DNA of 33,559 nucleotides from JAKOQB01 sp036824465 (GCA_036824465.1 DAITAC010000043.1:1-33559); one strand, 5' to 3'. Positions 24,894 through 33,081 are shown, counted from the first letter of the stretch. The notes: generated by a model not told the origin, from the letters alone. Numbers and translations are program-made.

Positions 24894-25264
24894 TGATTGA
24901 TCGGCAGAACCGCCATCATCTCGGCGTACCGGCGTTGCGTGTCGGCATCGCGGTAGAGCACGCGCAGTTCGACGCGACGAAAGAACGGATTAGGAGTTGG
25001 TTTGACAACCTGCTCGCAGACGAATGTGACGCCGCCTTCGGCGCAATCGGTGGTGGTCTGCCCGACGGTCAGCTGACTTCGCGCCAGGCGCAGCTCAAGC
25101 AGACGATTCTCAGCAGTGATCGTGGCGAGCAGCATCCGTCGCGAATCGACGGCGTTGCCGGTCAGTGCCAGTGCACCGCGCATCGCAGCTGACAGCGCGA
25201 CTCCGATGATCACCAGCGCCACCAGTACTTCAAGTAGCGTGAAGCCGCGCGGCCGAGTTTTCAT
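24890..25264 (-). CDS. gspI: Type II secretion minor pseudopilin GspI
   Basis: The 124-aa protein begins MKTRPRG and then FTLLEVLVALVIIGVALSA, a class III prepilin signal with cleavage after Gly7. The short globular part has an NRLLELRLARSQ helix and two cysteines. Size and gene position between gspH and gspJ identify GspI. The true ATG (25264) overlaps the gspH stop as ATGA; the open frame continuing upstream is gspH read in another frame. Confidence 0.92.
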   Translation of the reverse strand: MKTRPRGFTLLEVLVALVIIGVALSAAMRGALALTGNAVDSRRMLLATITAENRLLELRLARSQLTVGQTTTDCAEGGVTFVCEQVVKPTPNPFFRRVELRVLYRDADTQRRYAEMMAVLPINQ

Positions 25265-25770
25265 TGCGCGATGACGCGGCTGCGCCCGGCGGGGTCGAAC
25301 TCGACCGCGACGCGACCAACGTCGCTCGCAAGCTCCAGCCGCCAGCGTGGCTGCACCCATTCGCGTCCTATCGGCAGGCGCACCGGAGGCGCGCCCGCGG
25401 CGAGGATGATCTGGCTGGGGCGTGCGGACTCTCCTTCGAAGATGGCCAGTTGCTCCATCGGGCGTTCCCACGCGCGCTCGCGCAGCATATCGTCGGTCAG
25501 CAGGTGGCGTTCGCCGCCGACATCGGCAAGAAATCGATAGCCGCGCAGATCGGCCTCCCAGTAAACGCGCTCGCCACGAATGCGCGCTTCATCGGCAGCG
25601 ACACCGACCAGTTGACCGATGCGGCGTGCCTCGCGCTCCAACTGCTGCCGCGGATCCGGGGTGGTGTTGACGGTCACGAGGGCGAGCAAGATGCCGGCCA
25701 GCACGATCACGACCAGCAGTTCCAGCAGTGTGAAACCGCGTTCTTGTACTGAGAGTAAAGCCCGGTACAT
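25261..25770 (-). CDS. gspH: Type II secretion minor pseudopilin GspH
   Basis: The 169-aa protein has a leader ending in Gly12 and FTLLELLVVIVLAGILLAL with Glu5 of the mature form. The globular part carries the GspH pattern (REARRIGQLVGVAADEARIRGE, then YWEADLRGYRFL). It joins the pseudopilus shaft to the tip complex. It lies 12 bp after gspG. Confidence 0.92.
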   Translation of the reverse strand: MYRALLSVQERGFTLLELLVVIVLAGILLALVTVNTTPDPRQQLEREARRIGQLVGVAADEARIRGERVYWEADLRGYRFLADVGGERHLLTDDMLRERAWERPMEQLAIFEGESARPSQIILAAGAPPVRLPIGREWVQPRWRLELASDVGRVAVEFDPAGRSRVIAQ

Positions 25771-25782
25771 GACTGCACCGGG

Positions 25783-26238
25783 CTAGAGGCCCCACGACCC
25801 GATGTCAGCGTCGTAGCCTTCGCCCCCCGATTGGCCATCGCGGCCGAAGCTGAAGACATCGATCTCGCCGCGCAGGCCCGGATTCAGGTACTTGTACTCA
25901 CGCTTCCACGGGTCGACCGGAACTGTGTTGCGCTCGAGGTAACCGCCCTGGCGCCAATTGGACGGAATCGGCTCCACCGTCGGCTTGGCAATCAGCGCGC
26001 GCAGGCCTTGCTCGGTGGTCGGATATGCGCCGTTGTCGATTCGGTAGACCTTCAGCGCCTGCATAATCGAGGCGATATCCTGCTTGGCGGCACTGACCCT
26101 CGCGTCGTCAGTAAAGCCGACGAATTTGGGCACGATCATTGCTGCCAGAATGCCGAGGATCGCGATCACGACCATCAACTCGATCAGCGTAAAGCCGTGC
26201 GAGCCTAAAGGCAGCTGTCGATGCAATTTGGTCGGCAT
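25783..26238 (-). CDS. gspG: Type II secretion major pseudopilin GspG
   Basis: The 151-aa protein has a prepilin leader cleaved after Gly15, then FTLIELMVVIAILGILAAM, and the GspG hallmarks KVYRIDNGAYPTTEQGLRAL, GGYLERNTVPVDPW and a C-terminal FSFGRDGQ-GGEG calcium-binding loop. It forms the pseudopilus shaft. I chose ATG 26238; in-frame upstream ATGs (26253, 26349) lack a Shine-Dalgarno and would make an atypically long leader. It is the first gene of the minus-strand type II operon. Confidence 0.95.
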   Translation of the reverse strand: MPTKLHRQLPLGSHGFTLIELMVVIAILGILAAMIVPKFVGFTDDARVSAAKQDIASIMQALKVYRIDNGAYPTTEQGLRALIAKPTVEPIPSNWRQGGYLERNTVPVDPWKREYKYLNPGLRGEIDVFSFGRDGQSGGEGYDADIGSWGL

Positions 26239-26473
26239 GAGGTTCCCGGACATGCGCGCGAAGGTGGAGTGGCCGTTGATGGCGTATCGATGAGGTCGGC
26301 TTTGTTGATGGGCGCGGATCGAGTCGCATAATATCAACGGGACTCGCAAGAGATGGCGTGTTCCAGGTCAAAGCATTTCAAAGCTAACCCATGGAGATGA
26401 CCAGCAACCGTCGATATGGGGCGCAGACTGCACAATTGAGGCCGTAATCCGGGCGCGCGAGCGCTCCGCCATC
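26239..26473. other. Divergent gspG/gspC intergenic region
   Basis: These 235 bp must hold the promoters for the gspG-F operon and for gspC. On the minus strand a TATTAT hexamer (about 26336-26331) could be a -10 element, but no -35 at good spacing is visible. TTGACC further upstream is 32 bp away. On the plus strand no Shine-Dalgarno precedes the gspC ATG. No ORF. Confidence 0.4.
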
Positions 26474-27130
26474 ATGAAAAAGCTCTCGACCTTGCTGCTG
26501 CACCTGGTGATGCTCGCCATTGTCTGCGCGGCCGCGACGTATTGGATTCTCAGGATCGTCACGCCGCCTTCGATTGCCGCTCCGCCACCGGTGGCGGCGC
26601 CAACGCCGCGCGAAGCCGATCCAGCCCTGGCGGCGCGCATGTTCGGACTGGTGCAGGCGGCGCCCGTCGTTGTATCCAATGTTCAGCTGGTCGGCGTGTT
26701 TTCAGCGGGCAAGCATTCGTCTGCGGTCCTGGCGGTCGACGGCAGGCCGGCGCGCGTTGTGTTGCTGGGCCGGGCGGTGTCGGGCGGCTCGAGGCTGGTC
26801 GATGTCCGTCCCGATGGGGTGACGCTGGACAACAACGGCGCACGGCAGGAACTGAGTCTGCCGTTGCGGGCACCGGTCGCATTGGGCGGACTGCCGCCAC
26901 CGGCCGGGTTTACTCGCGATAGCGGCACGTTGACCGCGCCCAGCGCAGGTGGGCCTGCCATCCCCGCAACGGGACTCCCCGCACCTGCACCCTCCTTTCC
27001 TGCGCCCGGATTCCCTGGCCCGGGCACGCCGCTCAGGCCGATGCAGCCAATGCAGCCGCCGTTTCAGCCCCAAACCGAATCGTTGAGCCCGCAGAACCCG
27101 TCCGGCACTCAGTCCTCTCTCAGCCAGTGA
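26474..27130 (+). CDS. gspC: Type II secretion inner-membrane protein GspC
   Basis: The 218-aa protein has one N-terminal membrane segment (LLHLVMLAIVCAAATYWIL, about 8-27), a Pro-rich spacer, and the GspC homology region (VSNVQLVGVFSAGKHSSAVLAVDG, then VLLGRAVSGGSRLVDVRPDGVTL, about 65-130). It should link the inner-membrane platform to the GspD N0 domain. The C-terminal part (about 145-218) is Pro/Gly/Gln-rich and low in complexity, without the PDZ or coiled-coil domain many GspC proteins have. It is transcribed away from the other gsp genes and is nearly convergent with hppD (19-bp gap). Confidence 0.88.
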   Translation: MKKLSTLLLHLVMLAIVCAAATYWILRIVTPPSIAAPPPVAAPTPREADPALAARMFGLVQAAPVVVSNVQLVGVFSAGKHSSAVLAVDGRPARVVLLGRAVSGGSRLVDVRPDGVTLDNNGARQELSLPLRAPVALGGLPPPAGFTRDSGTLTAPSAGGPAIPATGLPAPAPSFPAPGFPGPGTPLRPMQPMQPPFQPQTESLSPQNPSGTQSSLSQ

Positions 27131-27149
27131 CGCGAGCCACAGTCCTCGT

Positions 27150-28265
27150 TCAGTGCTTCGCGGGACCAGATGCCAGAACGCCACGGCGAATCTGATCAAG
27201 CTCGATTGACTCGAACAGTGCCCGGAAGTTGCCCTCGCCGAATCCCTCGTCGCCCTTGCGCTGGATGATCTCGAAAAAAATCGGACCGATCACTGTCTGA
27301 GTGAAGATCTGCAGCAGCAACTCGTTTGGCGCTCCCTGGTGCGTGGCGCCATCGATCAGGATCCGCAGGCGCCTCAGGTCTTCGAGTCGCTCGCCGTGAT
27401 CTGGCAGGCGCTGGTCGACGAGGTCGTAGTACGTTCCGATCGTGTCCTGGAAAAGCACGCCGCCGGCCTGCATGGCCTCAACCGTTGCGTAGATGTCTCC
27501 GGTGGCCAGCGCGATGTGCTGGATGCCTTCGCCGTGGTAAATGTCGAGGTATTCGGCGATCTGGCTCTTGTCATCCGAACTCTCGTTGATCGGGATGCGA
27601 ATCTTTCCGCAAGGGCTTGTCATCGCTTTCGATTTCAGTCCAGTGAGTTTGCCTTCGATGTCGAAGTAACGAACCTCCTTGAAGTTGAAGAGCCGCTCAT
27701 AGAACTCAGCCCATTCCTTCATTCGTCCGCGGTGAACATTGTGCGTCAGGTGATCGACACAAGTCAGGCCGTAGCCACGAGGCGCGACCTGCGCGTCTGG
27801 AAATGAGACGAAGTCGACGTCGTAGATGCTGATGTCGCCAATTGCGCCCGCATTGCCGTCCTTGCCGCGCCAGCGATCGACGAAGTAGATCAGGCTGTCG
27901 CCGATGCCCTTGATGGCGGGGATGTTCAGCTCCATTGGTCCGGACTGGGAGTCGAAGCCCCACGCACCGAGTTCAAGCGCGCGTTTGTATGCGTAAGCGG
28001 CATCCTGTACGCGAAATGCGATCGCGCAGATCGAGGGGCCATGCAAGCGCGCGAAGCGCCGCGCGAAGGAGTCGGGCTCCGCATTGATGATGAAGTTGAC
28101 TTCACCCTGCCGGTACAGCGTCACTCGTTTATGCCGGTGACGGGCCACGGCCGCAAACCCCATTTGTTCGAACAGACTTCCGAGGGCGTCTGGATCGGGC
28201 GCGGCATATTCGATGAACTCGAAGCCCGCGGTTCCCATCGGGTTGTCCCAAGGCGTGAACTTCAT
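27150..28265 (-). CDS. hppD: 4-Hydroxyphenylpyruvate dioxygenase
   Basis: The 371-aa protein is a two-domain vicinal-oxygen-chelate dioxygenase that converts 4-hydroxyphenylpyruvate to homogentisate in tyrosine breakdown. The iron ligands of the C-terminal half are in place: His in CVDHLTHNVH, His in GIQHIALATGDI and Glu in GPIFFEIIQRKG, followed by the family signature GFGEGNFRALFESIE. The ATG at 28265 has GGAG 6 nt upstream and starts MKFTPWDNPMG; the 59 upstream in-frame codons are not supported. A decayed Lrp/AsnC regulator gene lies divergently upstream. Confidence 0.96.
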   Translation of the reverse strand: MKFTPWDNPMGTAGFEFIEYAAPDPDALGSLFEQMGFAAVARHRHKRVTLYRQGEVNFIINAEPDSFARRFARLHGPSICAIAFRVQDAAYAYKRALELGAWGFDSQSGPMELNIPAIKGIGDSLIYFVDRWRGKDGNAGAIGDISIYDVDFVSFPDAQVAPRGYGLTCVDHLTHNVHRGRMKEWAEFYERLFNFKEVRYFDIEGKLTGLKSKAMTSPCGKIRIPINESSDDKSQIAEYLDIYHGEGIQHIALATGDIYATVEAMQAGGVLFQDTIGTYYDLVDQRLPDHGERLEDLRRLRILIDGATHQGAPNELLLQIFTQTVIGPIFFEIIQRKGDEGFGEGNFRALFESIELDQIRRGVLASGPAKH

Positions 28266-28419
28266 GCGTGACTCCAATTGACCACAGGGTAGGAGGCGGA
28301 ACGCAGTATCTTGTACCAATGAGTGCAGATCGTTGCGATCGATGCTCGAATAGAAGGGATCTGCGCAACAGGATTGCTCGATCGAGGCCGGCAAGAACGA
28401 AGAAATTCTGCCAATTTCT

Positions 28420-28893
28420 TCTGCCCGAACGGACTTGCGCATTTTGGACGTCCCGCAAATGGAAGGCCGATTGACGACCAGGAGCTGGCCGACCGAGCCG
28501 CGTTATCGCCTTCGCTCTGTCGGCGCCGAATGCTCCGCCTGGAGGAACTCGGAGTTGTCCGACAGTGCGACACCCTGGTCGAGCCCGAGCGCATCGGACT
28601 TGGCCTGATCGCGTTTGTTTGTAACAGCAAGGCCGGGAAAGTGAGAAGAGAAGCCCATTTCTGATTTCAGAGCGCGGGTGTAAGCGTGCCTGAGGCCGCG
28701 GCCTGTTACGCGTTGACGGGGAGGTATGCACTAACTGCTGCGCGTCAACGTCGAGGGGTTGCAGCACTTTTCATCTTTCATGATGGGGCAGTTGCTGAAG
28801 CCCAACGGGGTCGTCGACGTCCAGTCGAGGCTTGTTTTGGAGCCCATCAAGGAAACGACCGCTCGGCAGCTGAAGCACCTGGCGCGGGCTTGA
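28420..28893 (+). pseudogene. Frameshifted Lrp/AsnC-family regulator
   Basis: Parts of an Lrp/AsnC transcription factor are visible in three consecutive pieces. Frame one (about 28420-28476) gives TDLRILDVPQMEGRLT, the start of the helix-turn-helix domain. A single missing base near 28475 shifts to DQELADRAALSPSLCRRRML and RLEELGVV, ending in ERIGLGLIAFV (to 28619). After a TGA at 28662-28664, CYALTGRY appears at 28704. One extra base near 28732 then leads to LLRVNVEGLQHFSSFMM, NGVVDVQSRLVLEPIKETTA and a TGA at 28891-28893. Together they cover the whole usual length (about 155 residues), so this is a recently inactivated gene. By position it was probably the regulator of hppD. No full-length reading frame survives unless there are sequencing errors. 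Confidence 0.82.
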
Positions 28894-28941
28894 CTTGCAT
28901 CTTGCAGCGGCCATATGGGAGGTGACAGACTGGCTATCAGT

Positions 28942-29298
28942 ATGAGTATGAGCAAGCCCGCCCAACCTCAGGAATCAGTTCACGAGCGCACGTGGCGCAA
29001 CGTTTTCTTCTATCTCAGCGCAATGATGGGCGCTCTCGCGCTGGTGGACTTCGATGCAGGTCGGCTCGCGCATGGGATGGGAGATGCCGGAGTTGCGTGC
29101 CTGATGCTGTCGCTGATGACACAGTTCCCGTTCCTGCAGGCGATTGCGCGCGCTGACTCGCGCGCGAAGTCGCGTGACGAACTGCTACGCGAAGTAGAAA
29201 GACTGCGCAGCGCGCACCCGTGGGCTGATCGCGTTTCAGCGGCGGGCTGGCTGCTGCTCTTCGTCTCGCTGATCCTGCGCGCTGCCGGCATGGACTGA
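28942..29298 (+). CDS. Small membrane protein of unknown family
   Basis: The 118-aa product has three hydrophobic segments (VFFYLSAMMGALALVDF, GVACLMLSLMTQFPFLQAI and AGWLLLFVSLILRAAG) with a charged helix (SRAKSRDELLREVERLR) between the second and third. I do not recognise the family. The start is unclear. ATG 28942 and ATG 28948 have no Shine-Dalgarno at good distance. GGAGG at 28918-28922 is 7 nt before an in-frame CTG at 28930, and ATG 28915 lies at the very front of that motif. It reads toward the two-component genes but is 225 bp away. Confidence 0.6.
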   Translation: MSMSKPAQPQESVHERTWRNVFFYLSAMMGALALVDFDAGRLAHGMGDAGVACLMLSLMTQFPFLQAIARADSRAKSRDELLREVERLRSAHPWADRVSAAGWLLLFVSLILRAAGMD

Positions 29299-29304
29299 CC
29301 GCCG

Positions 29305-29322
29305 CCGCGCGCTCAGGCGCGG
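29305..29322 (+). terminator. Weak terminator-like hairpin
   Basis: A perfect 6-bp stem, CCGCGC-GCTCAG-GCGCGG, lies just after the small membrane protein stop and is followed by TTATT. The T-tract is short. Confidence 0.35.
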
Positions 29323-29327
29323 TTATT

Positions 29328-29357
29328 GCAGTTCAGCGTTCGTTTCTTGCAGTTCAT
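29328..29357 (+). promoter_or_regulatory. Direct repeat resembling a LytTR operator
   Basis: GCAGTTCAG (29328-29336) and GCAGTTCAT (29349-29357) are 9-bp repeats 12 bp apart, that is, a 21-bp period. Known LytTR regulators bind paired 9-bp sites with a GTT core at this spacing; each copy matches the commonly cited consensus at eight of nine positions (my reading). A LytTR regulator is encoded two genes downstream, so this may be its autoregulatory site. Confidence 0.5.
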
Positions 29358-29523
29358 CGCGCCCCACTCGTGCGTGTGCGGCGGTGTTCTTACATTCCGT
29401 TCTGACGATCCGATCGATTCGCATTCTGCCGCCTTGCTGGAAGAATCCAACGGCGGCTGACAGGAACAGAAAGGCGACCATGCTTCGGCACAAGATCTGC
29501 CCCCGGCCCGGAAAGACTTCGCG

Positions 29524-31023
29524 ATGAATGAAACGAACAACGAGCAGCCAGCCCCCAAGGTAGGTGCCGTGGACAAGACCGGGCAGGTGCTTGGGCGCAT
29601 GGCAGCCGCCGCAGCGGATATTGCGCGCGGGTACGCGCCTGGCTTGAAGAGAAACGCCGCCAGATTCGGCGATTGGCTGGCGCGCATTGGATGGGGCAAG
29701 TTCTTTCTGCTGTCGATCCTGCTGGTGATCCTGGGAGGCATAGCAACGTCACTGATTTTCAAGCGCTCGCCGGCCTTGGTGATTGACAAGGGCGATCCGA
29801 ACGATCGCGTCAATGTGATCGTCTCGGTTAGCCCTGACGGCATCAAAATTGCGCCGCCGCGACCACCAGCGGCCCCGGTGCCGCCGGCGCCAGCAACGCC
29901 CGACGTGGTCGGCCGGGGCGGTCAGCCGGGGACCAAGCCGCTGGAGCCGTCGGGGGTGCGAGTTGATAGCAAGGGCGTACGTATCCTGGCCGATAAGGAT
30001 GGCAAGAGCGTGGCCGTTGTGATTGACGGCAAGGGCATCCGGATCGAGGACGCAAAGTCCGCAACGGCGGATGGCGGCAGTGAATCGAACGCTGCCGACG
30101 CGGTCACCTTATCGCCGCAGGTGCTGTCCGATGCCGAGAAGGCGACGGAAGCCGTCGAGGCCGCGCGCGATCGCATCGAGGAGATCGTCAGCGAACAGAT
30201 CAATCGCCAGGTCGCCAAACGAACGCGTGTGTATCAGGAGCACCGCAGTGACTGGATCATGACGTTTGTCATGCTGCTGATCACCACGCTGATCATCGTC
30301 AAGGTGGTGCTTGGCTCGAAGCGCAAGGCTGAAACACGCGCCCGGGCGGCGACCGCAACGGCGGCAGAAGAAAGTCTGAAGCGGCAGTTGGCTGAGGCGC
30401 AGCTCAAGATGATGCAGGCGCAGATCGAGCCGCATTTCCTGTTCAATACGCTGGCATCGGTCGACTATCTGATTGAGACGGATCCGTCGCGCGCATCCAC
30501 GATGCAGAAGAATCTCATTCAGTATCTGCGCGCCGCTTTGCCACAGATGCGCGAGGGCTCAACGACGCTGGGTAAGGAAATCGCCCTGTGCCGTTCCTAT
30601 TTGGAGATCCTTAAAGTCCGGATGGAGGATCGACTGCAATATGCAATCACGGTGCCGCAGGGGCTCGCGTCGGCGCAGTTCCCACCAATGATGCTGCAGT
30701 CTCTGGTGGAGAACTCGATCAAGCACGGACTCGAGCCAAAGGCCGAAGGGGGCACACTGACGATCAGCGCTGATGTCGCCAACGGCAACTTGCGCGTGAC
30801 GGTGGCCGACACCGGGCTCGGTTTCGCGGTTGGCACCAAGCCCGGCACGGGCGTCGGGCTGGCGAACGTCAGCGAACGGCTTTCGGCCTTGTACGGAAGC
30901 GCGGCGAAAGTGACCATCGACGCAAACACGCCCTCGGGAACGATCGCGACGATCGAAGTGCCATACACAATCGACGCGGCGGACAAGACCACAAACATTA
31001 CGCCGACAGCGCAGCCAGCGTAG
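29524..31023 (+). CDS. LytS/YehU-type sensor histidine kinase
   Basis: The 499-aa protein has two membrane segments (about 58-79 and 244-263) enclosing a periplasmic domain of some 165 residues, then a coiled coil (about 265-300) and a His_kinase domain of the LytS type with phospho-acceptor His304 in QIEPHFLFNTL. The N-box is LVENSIKHGL and the G-box DTGLGF, with GVGLANVSERL following. The periplasmic part has a Pro-rich stretch (111-125) and four short repeats of the form G(I/V)(K/R)(I/V) at 106, 144, 151 and 171. The ligand is unknown. It is followed 29 bp later by its LytTR response regulator. GATGAATG at the start gives the ATG at 29524. Confidence 0.9.
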   Translation: MNETNNEQPAPKVGAVDKTGQVLGRMAAAAADIARGYAPGLKRNAARFGDWLARIGWGKFFLLSILLVILGGIATSLIFKRSPALVIDKGDPNDRVNVIVSVSPDGIKIAPPRPPAAPVPPAPATPDVVGRGGQPGTKPLEPSGVRVDSKGVRILADKDGKSVAVVIDGKGIRIEDAKSATADGGSESNAADAVTLSPQVLSDAEKATEAVEAARDRIEEIVSEQINRQVAKRTRVYQEHRSDWIMTFVMLLITTLIIVKVVLGSKRKAETRARAATATAAEESLKRQLAEAQLKMMQAQIEPHFLFNTLASVDYLIETDPSRASTMQKNLIQYLRAALPQMREGSTTLGKEIALCRSYLEILKVRMEDRLQYAITVPQGLASAQFPPMMLQSLVENSIKHGLEPKAEGGTLTISADVANGNLRVTVADTGLGFAVGTKPGTGVGLANVSERLSALYGSAAKVTIDANTPSGTIATIEVPYTIDAADKTTNITPTAQPA

Positions 31024-31052
31024 GGGAGCATCGGCTCTCTTACAATGTTGGC

Positions 31053-31826
31053 ATGACGCGGGCGATCATTGCCGACGACGAGCGCTTGATGCGCGAGCAG
31101 TTGCGTTCCCGCCTGAGTGAGGTTTGGCCGGACCTCCAGGTTGTTGCCGAGGTCAAGAATGGCCGCGAAGCAGTCGACGCGGTACGCGAGTTCAAGCCCG
31201 ATCTTGCGTTCCTTGATATCCGCATGCCCGGCATGACTGGCGTCGAAGCGGCGCGCGAGATCGGCGACGCCTGTCACATCGTGTTCATCACCGCGTACGG
31301 CGAATACGCGGTCGAGGCATTCGAGCAGGGTGCTGTCGACTACGTTTTGAAGCCTGCCGATCGGGAACGGCTCGAGCTTACGGTCGCACGCCTGCGTAAG
31401 CGGCTGAGCGAAAAGCCGGCCGACCTGAGCGCGCTGCTGGCGGAGCTGTCGGCGAAAATCGACGGAATTCCGGCGCCCGGCACCACGGCTACTGGGGCGG
31501 AATACCTGCAGTGGATCCAGGCGTCGATGGGCCAGCAATTACGCATGATTCCGATTGCAGACGTGCTGTTCTTCACGTCCGACGAGAAATACACGCGTGT
31601 GCAGACCGAAACCTATGAGGCGCTGATCCGCAAACCCATCAAGGAGTTGGTGGAAGAACTCGATCCCACGCAGTTTTGGCAGATTCACCGTTCAACGATA
31701 GTCAACGTCAAGGCCATCGCCGGCATTACGCGCGATTTTCGCGGGCGCCAGCTGGTGCAACTGAGGAATCATTCCGAGAAACTCGAAGTCAGCCGTAACT
31801 ACACGCATCTGTTTAAGCAGATGTAG
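31053..31826 (+). CDS. LytTR-family response regulator
   Basis: The 257-aa protein has a receiver domain (1-120) with acidic residues Asp8-Asp9, phospho-acceptor Asp55 in FLDIRMPG, Thr in FITAYGEYAVEAF and Lys in VLKPADR. A linker leads to a LytTR DNA-binding domain (about 155-257) with DVLFFTSDEKYTRVQT, FWQIHRSTIVN and LEVSRNYTHLFKQM. LytTR regulators bind paired direct repeats; one is found upstream of the partner kinase. Target genes are unknown. Length is normal. Confidence 0.94.
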   Translation: MTRAIIADDERLMREQLRSRLSEVWPDLQVVAEVKNGREAVDAVREFKPDLAFLDIRMPGMTGVEAAREIGDACHIVFITAYGEYAVEAFEQGAVDYVLKPADRERLELTVARLRKRLSEKPADLSALLAELSAKIDGIPAPGTTATGAEYLQWIQASMGQQLRMIPIADVLFFTSDEKYTRVQTETYEALIRKPIKELVEELDPTQFWQIHRSTIVNVKAIAGITRDFRGRQLVQLRNHSEKLEVSRNYTHLFKQM

Positions 31827-31898
31827 TGGTTGGCCGTCGCCGCGTTCCTGGCCTGTCAACGATCGAGAGCGCAGGGCCAGCGGGCTTTCGGTCTTGTT

Positions 31899-32858
31899 TC
31901 AATCCTGCAGTGCACGCCAAAGCTCTCGGTCGCGCTCCGCGGTCCAGATGCGCGGATGCTTGATTCCATTCGCCTCGTCGTACGCTCGCGATACGTCGAA
32001 GGGCAGGCAATGCTCGTAGATGAAAACGTGACCAAACTGTGGATCCATTTTCGACCGCGTGTGATCGAATGCCTGCTTCAGACCGCGGCGAGCTGCAACG
32101 CTTTCCCTGGCGGCTGCGTACAGCGTAGTGACAAAGGACTTCGTGTAGTCGATCGCCTTGTTGACGTCTGCCGCATTGAGCAGGGCTGGGCCGCGTCCGG
32201 GGACCAGCTTCTCCGGACCCAAGGCGCGCAGTATTTCGAGGGTCGCCGGCCACTCCTCGAGTTGCGCGTCACCGGTGTAGGCGGCTGCCTCGTACTCAAC
32301 GAGATCACCCGAAAACAGAACTTTATCGCTTGGCAGCCAGACAACCGTATCGCCTTTCGTGTGTCCGGGCCCCGGATGCCGGATCTGCACCTCCAATTCA
32401 CCCAGAAACACCGACAATTCGCGCTCGAATACGAGTGATGGCCATGTCAATCCCGGGATTGACTCGACAGCCTGGAAGAGTCTTGGAAACCGCTCGATTT
32501 CCGACTGCATGTCCTGGGCCCCGCGTTCACGGATGAGCTCGTAAGTGCCCCGGCTGGCGATGACCTCCTGCGCGCCTTCCGCTTGATACGCCGTTGCGCC
32601 AAGGACGCGAACCGCGTGATAGTGCGAGAGAACCACGTACTTGATTGGTTTGTCGGTGATCGCCCGAATGTGACGAATCAGCTCCTGGGCCATCACCGGG
32701 GTTGCGGTGGTATCGATCACCATCGCTGCCTCCTCGCCAATCACTACGCCAGAGTTCGGGTCCCCCTCGGCCGTATATGCATAAGCATGTTGTGACAACT
32801 GGGTAAACGTCGTCTTCTTGGGCTCAAGGTCGCCACGGGACGCAAACTCTTTACTCAT
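31899..32858 (-). CDS. MBL-fold metallo-hydrolase with a HYHAVR motif
   Basis: The 319-aa protein has the metallo-beta-lactamase fold: an N-terminal strand region with NSGVVIGEEAAMVIDT, then SHYHAVRVLGA where most family members have HxHxDH, then HPGPGHTKGDTVVWLP (third His motif) and LFSGDLVEYEAAAY (metal Asp). The Asp-His of the first motif are replaced by Val-Arg, so the second metal site is altered. A subfamily with this variant exists among the quinoprotein-relay/SoxH-like MBL proteins. No signal peptide is evident. The substrate is unknown. It is convergent with the response regulator gene. Confidence 0.85.
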   Translation of the reverse strand: MSKEFASRGDLEPKKTTFTQLSQHAYAYTAEGDPNSGVVIGEEAAMVIDTTATPVMAQELIRHIRAITDKPIKYVVLSHYHAVRVLGATAYQAEGAQEVIASRGTYELIRERGAQDMQSEIERFPRLFQAVESIPGLTWPSLVFERELSVFLGELEVQIRHPGPGHTKGDTVVWLPSDKVLFSGDLVEYEAAAYTGDAQLEEWPATLEILRALGPEKLVPGRGPALLNAADVNKAIDYTKSFVTTLYAAARESVAARRGLKQAFDHTRSKMDPQFGHVFIYEHCLPFDVSRAYDEANGIKHPRIWTAERDRELWRALQD

Positions 32859-33037
32859 TGGGATTCTTTCTGGCGTTAGTAAGATCTCAACACTTTGTGC
32901 GCCTTAACACGTAGTGAGCGCTTACACCTTAGCGCTGGGACTTGGTCGCTGCGGGCTTGCATCGAGTAGATCGATCGCGACGGCTCCCGTGATCGTGATC
33001 AGGACCCTTGCTGCGTCGCGATCTCTTCGGCGTCGGT

Positions 33038-33066
33038 TTGACAAGTCCTTGTCTCACAACCATAAT
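33038..33066 (+). promoter_or_regulatory. Sigma-70 promoter for the tRNA-tuf operon
   Basis: TTGACA (33038-33043), exactly 17 bp, then CATAAT (33061-33066), a near-consensus sigma-70 promoter. A GC-rich stretch follows before the predicted start near 33073, resembling stable-RNA promoters under stringent control. tRNA-Tyr begins about 9 nt later. Confidence 0.85.
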
Positions 33067-33081
33067 TTGCGGTTCCCTTAC

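Noticed and set aside
26331..26372. TTGACC and TATTAT as a gspG promoter
   Set aside because: The two hexamers are 32 bp apart, far from the 16-18 bp needed.
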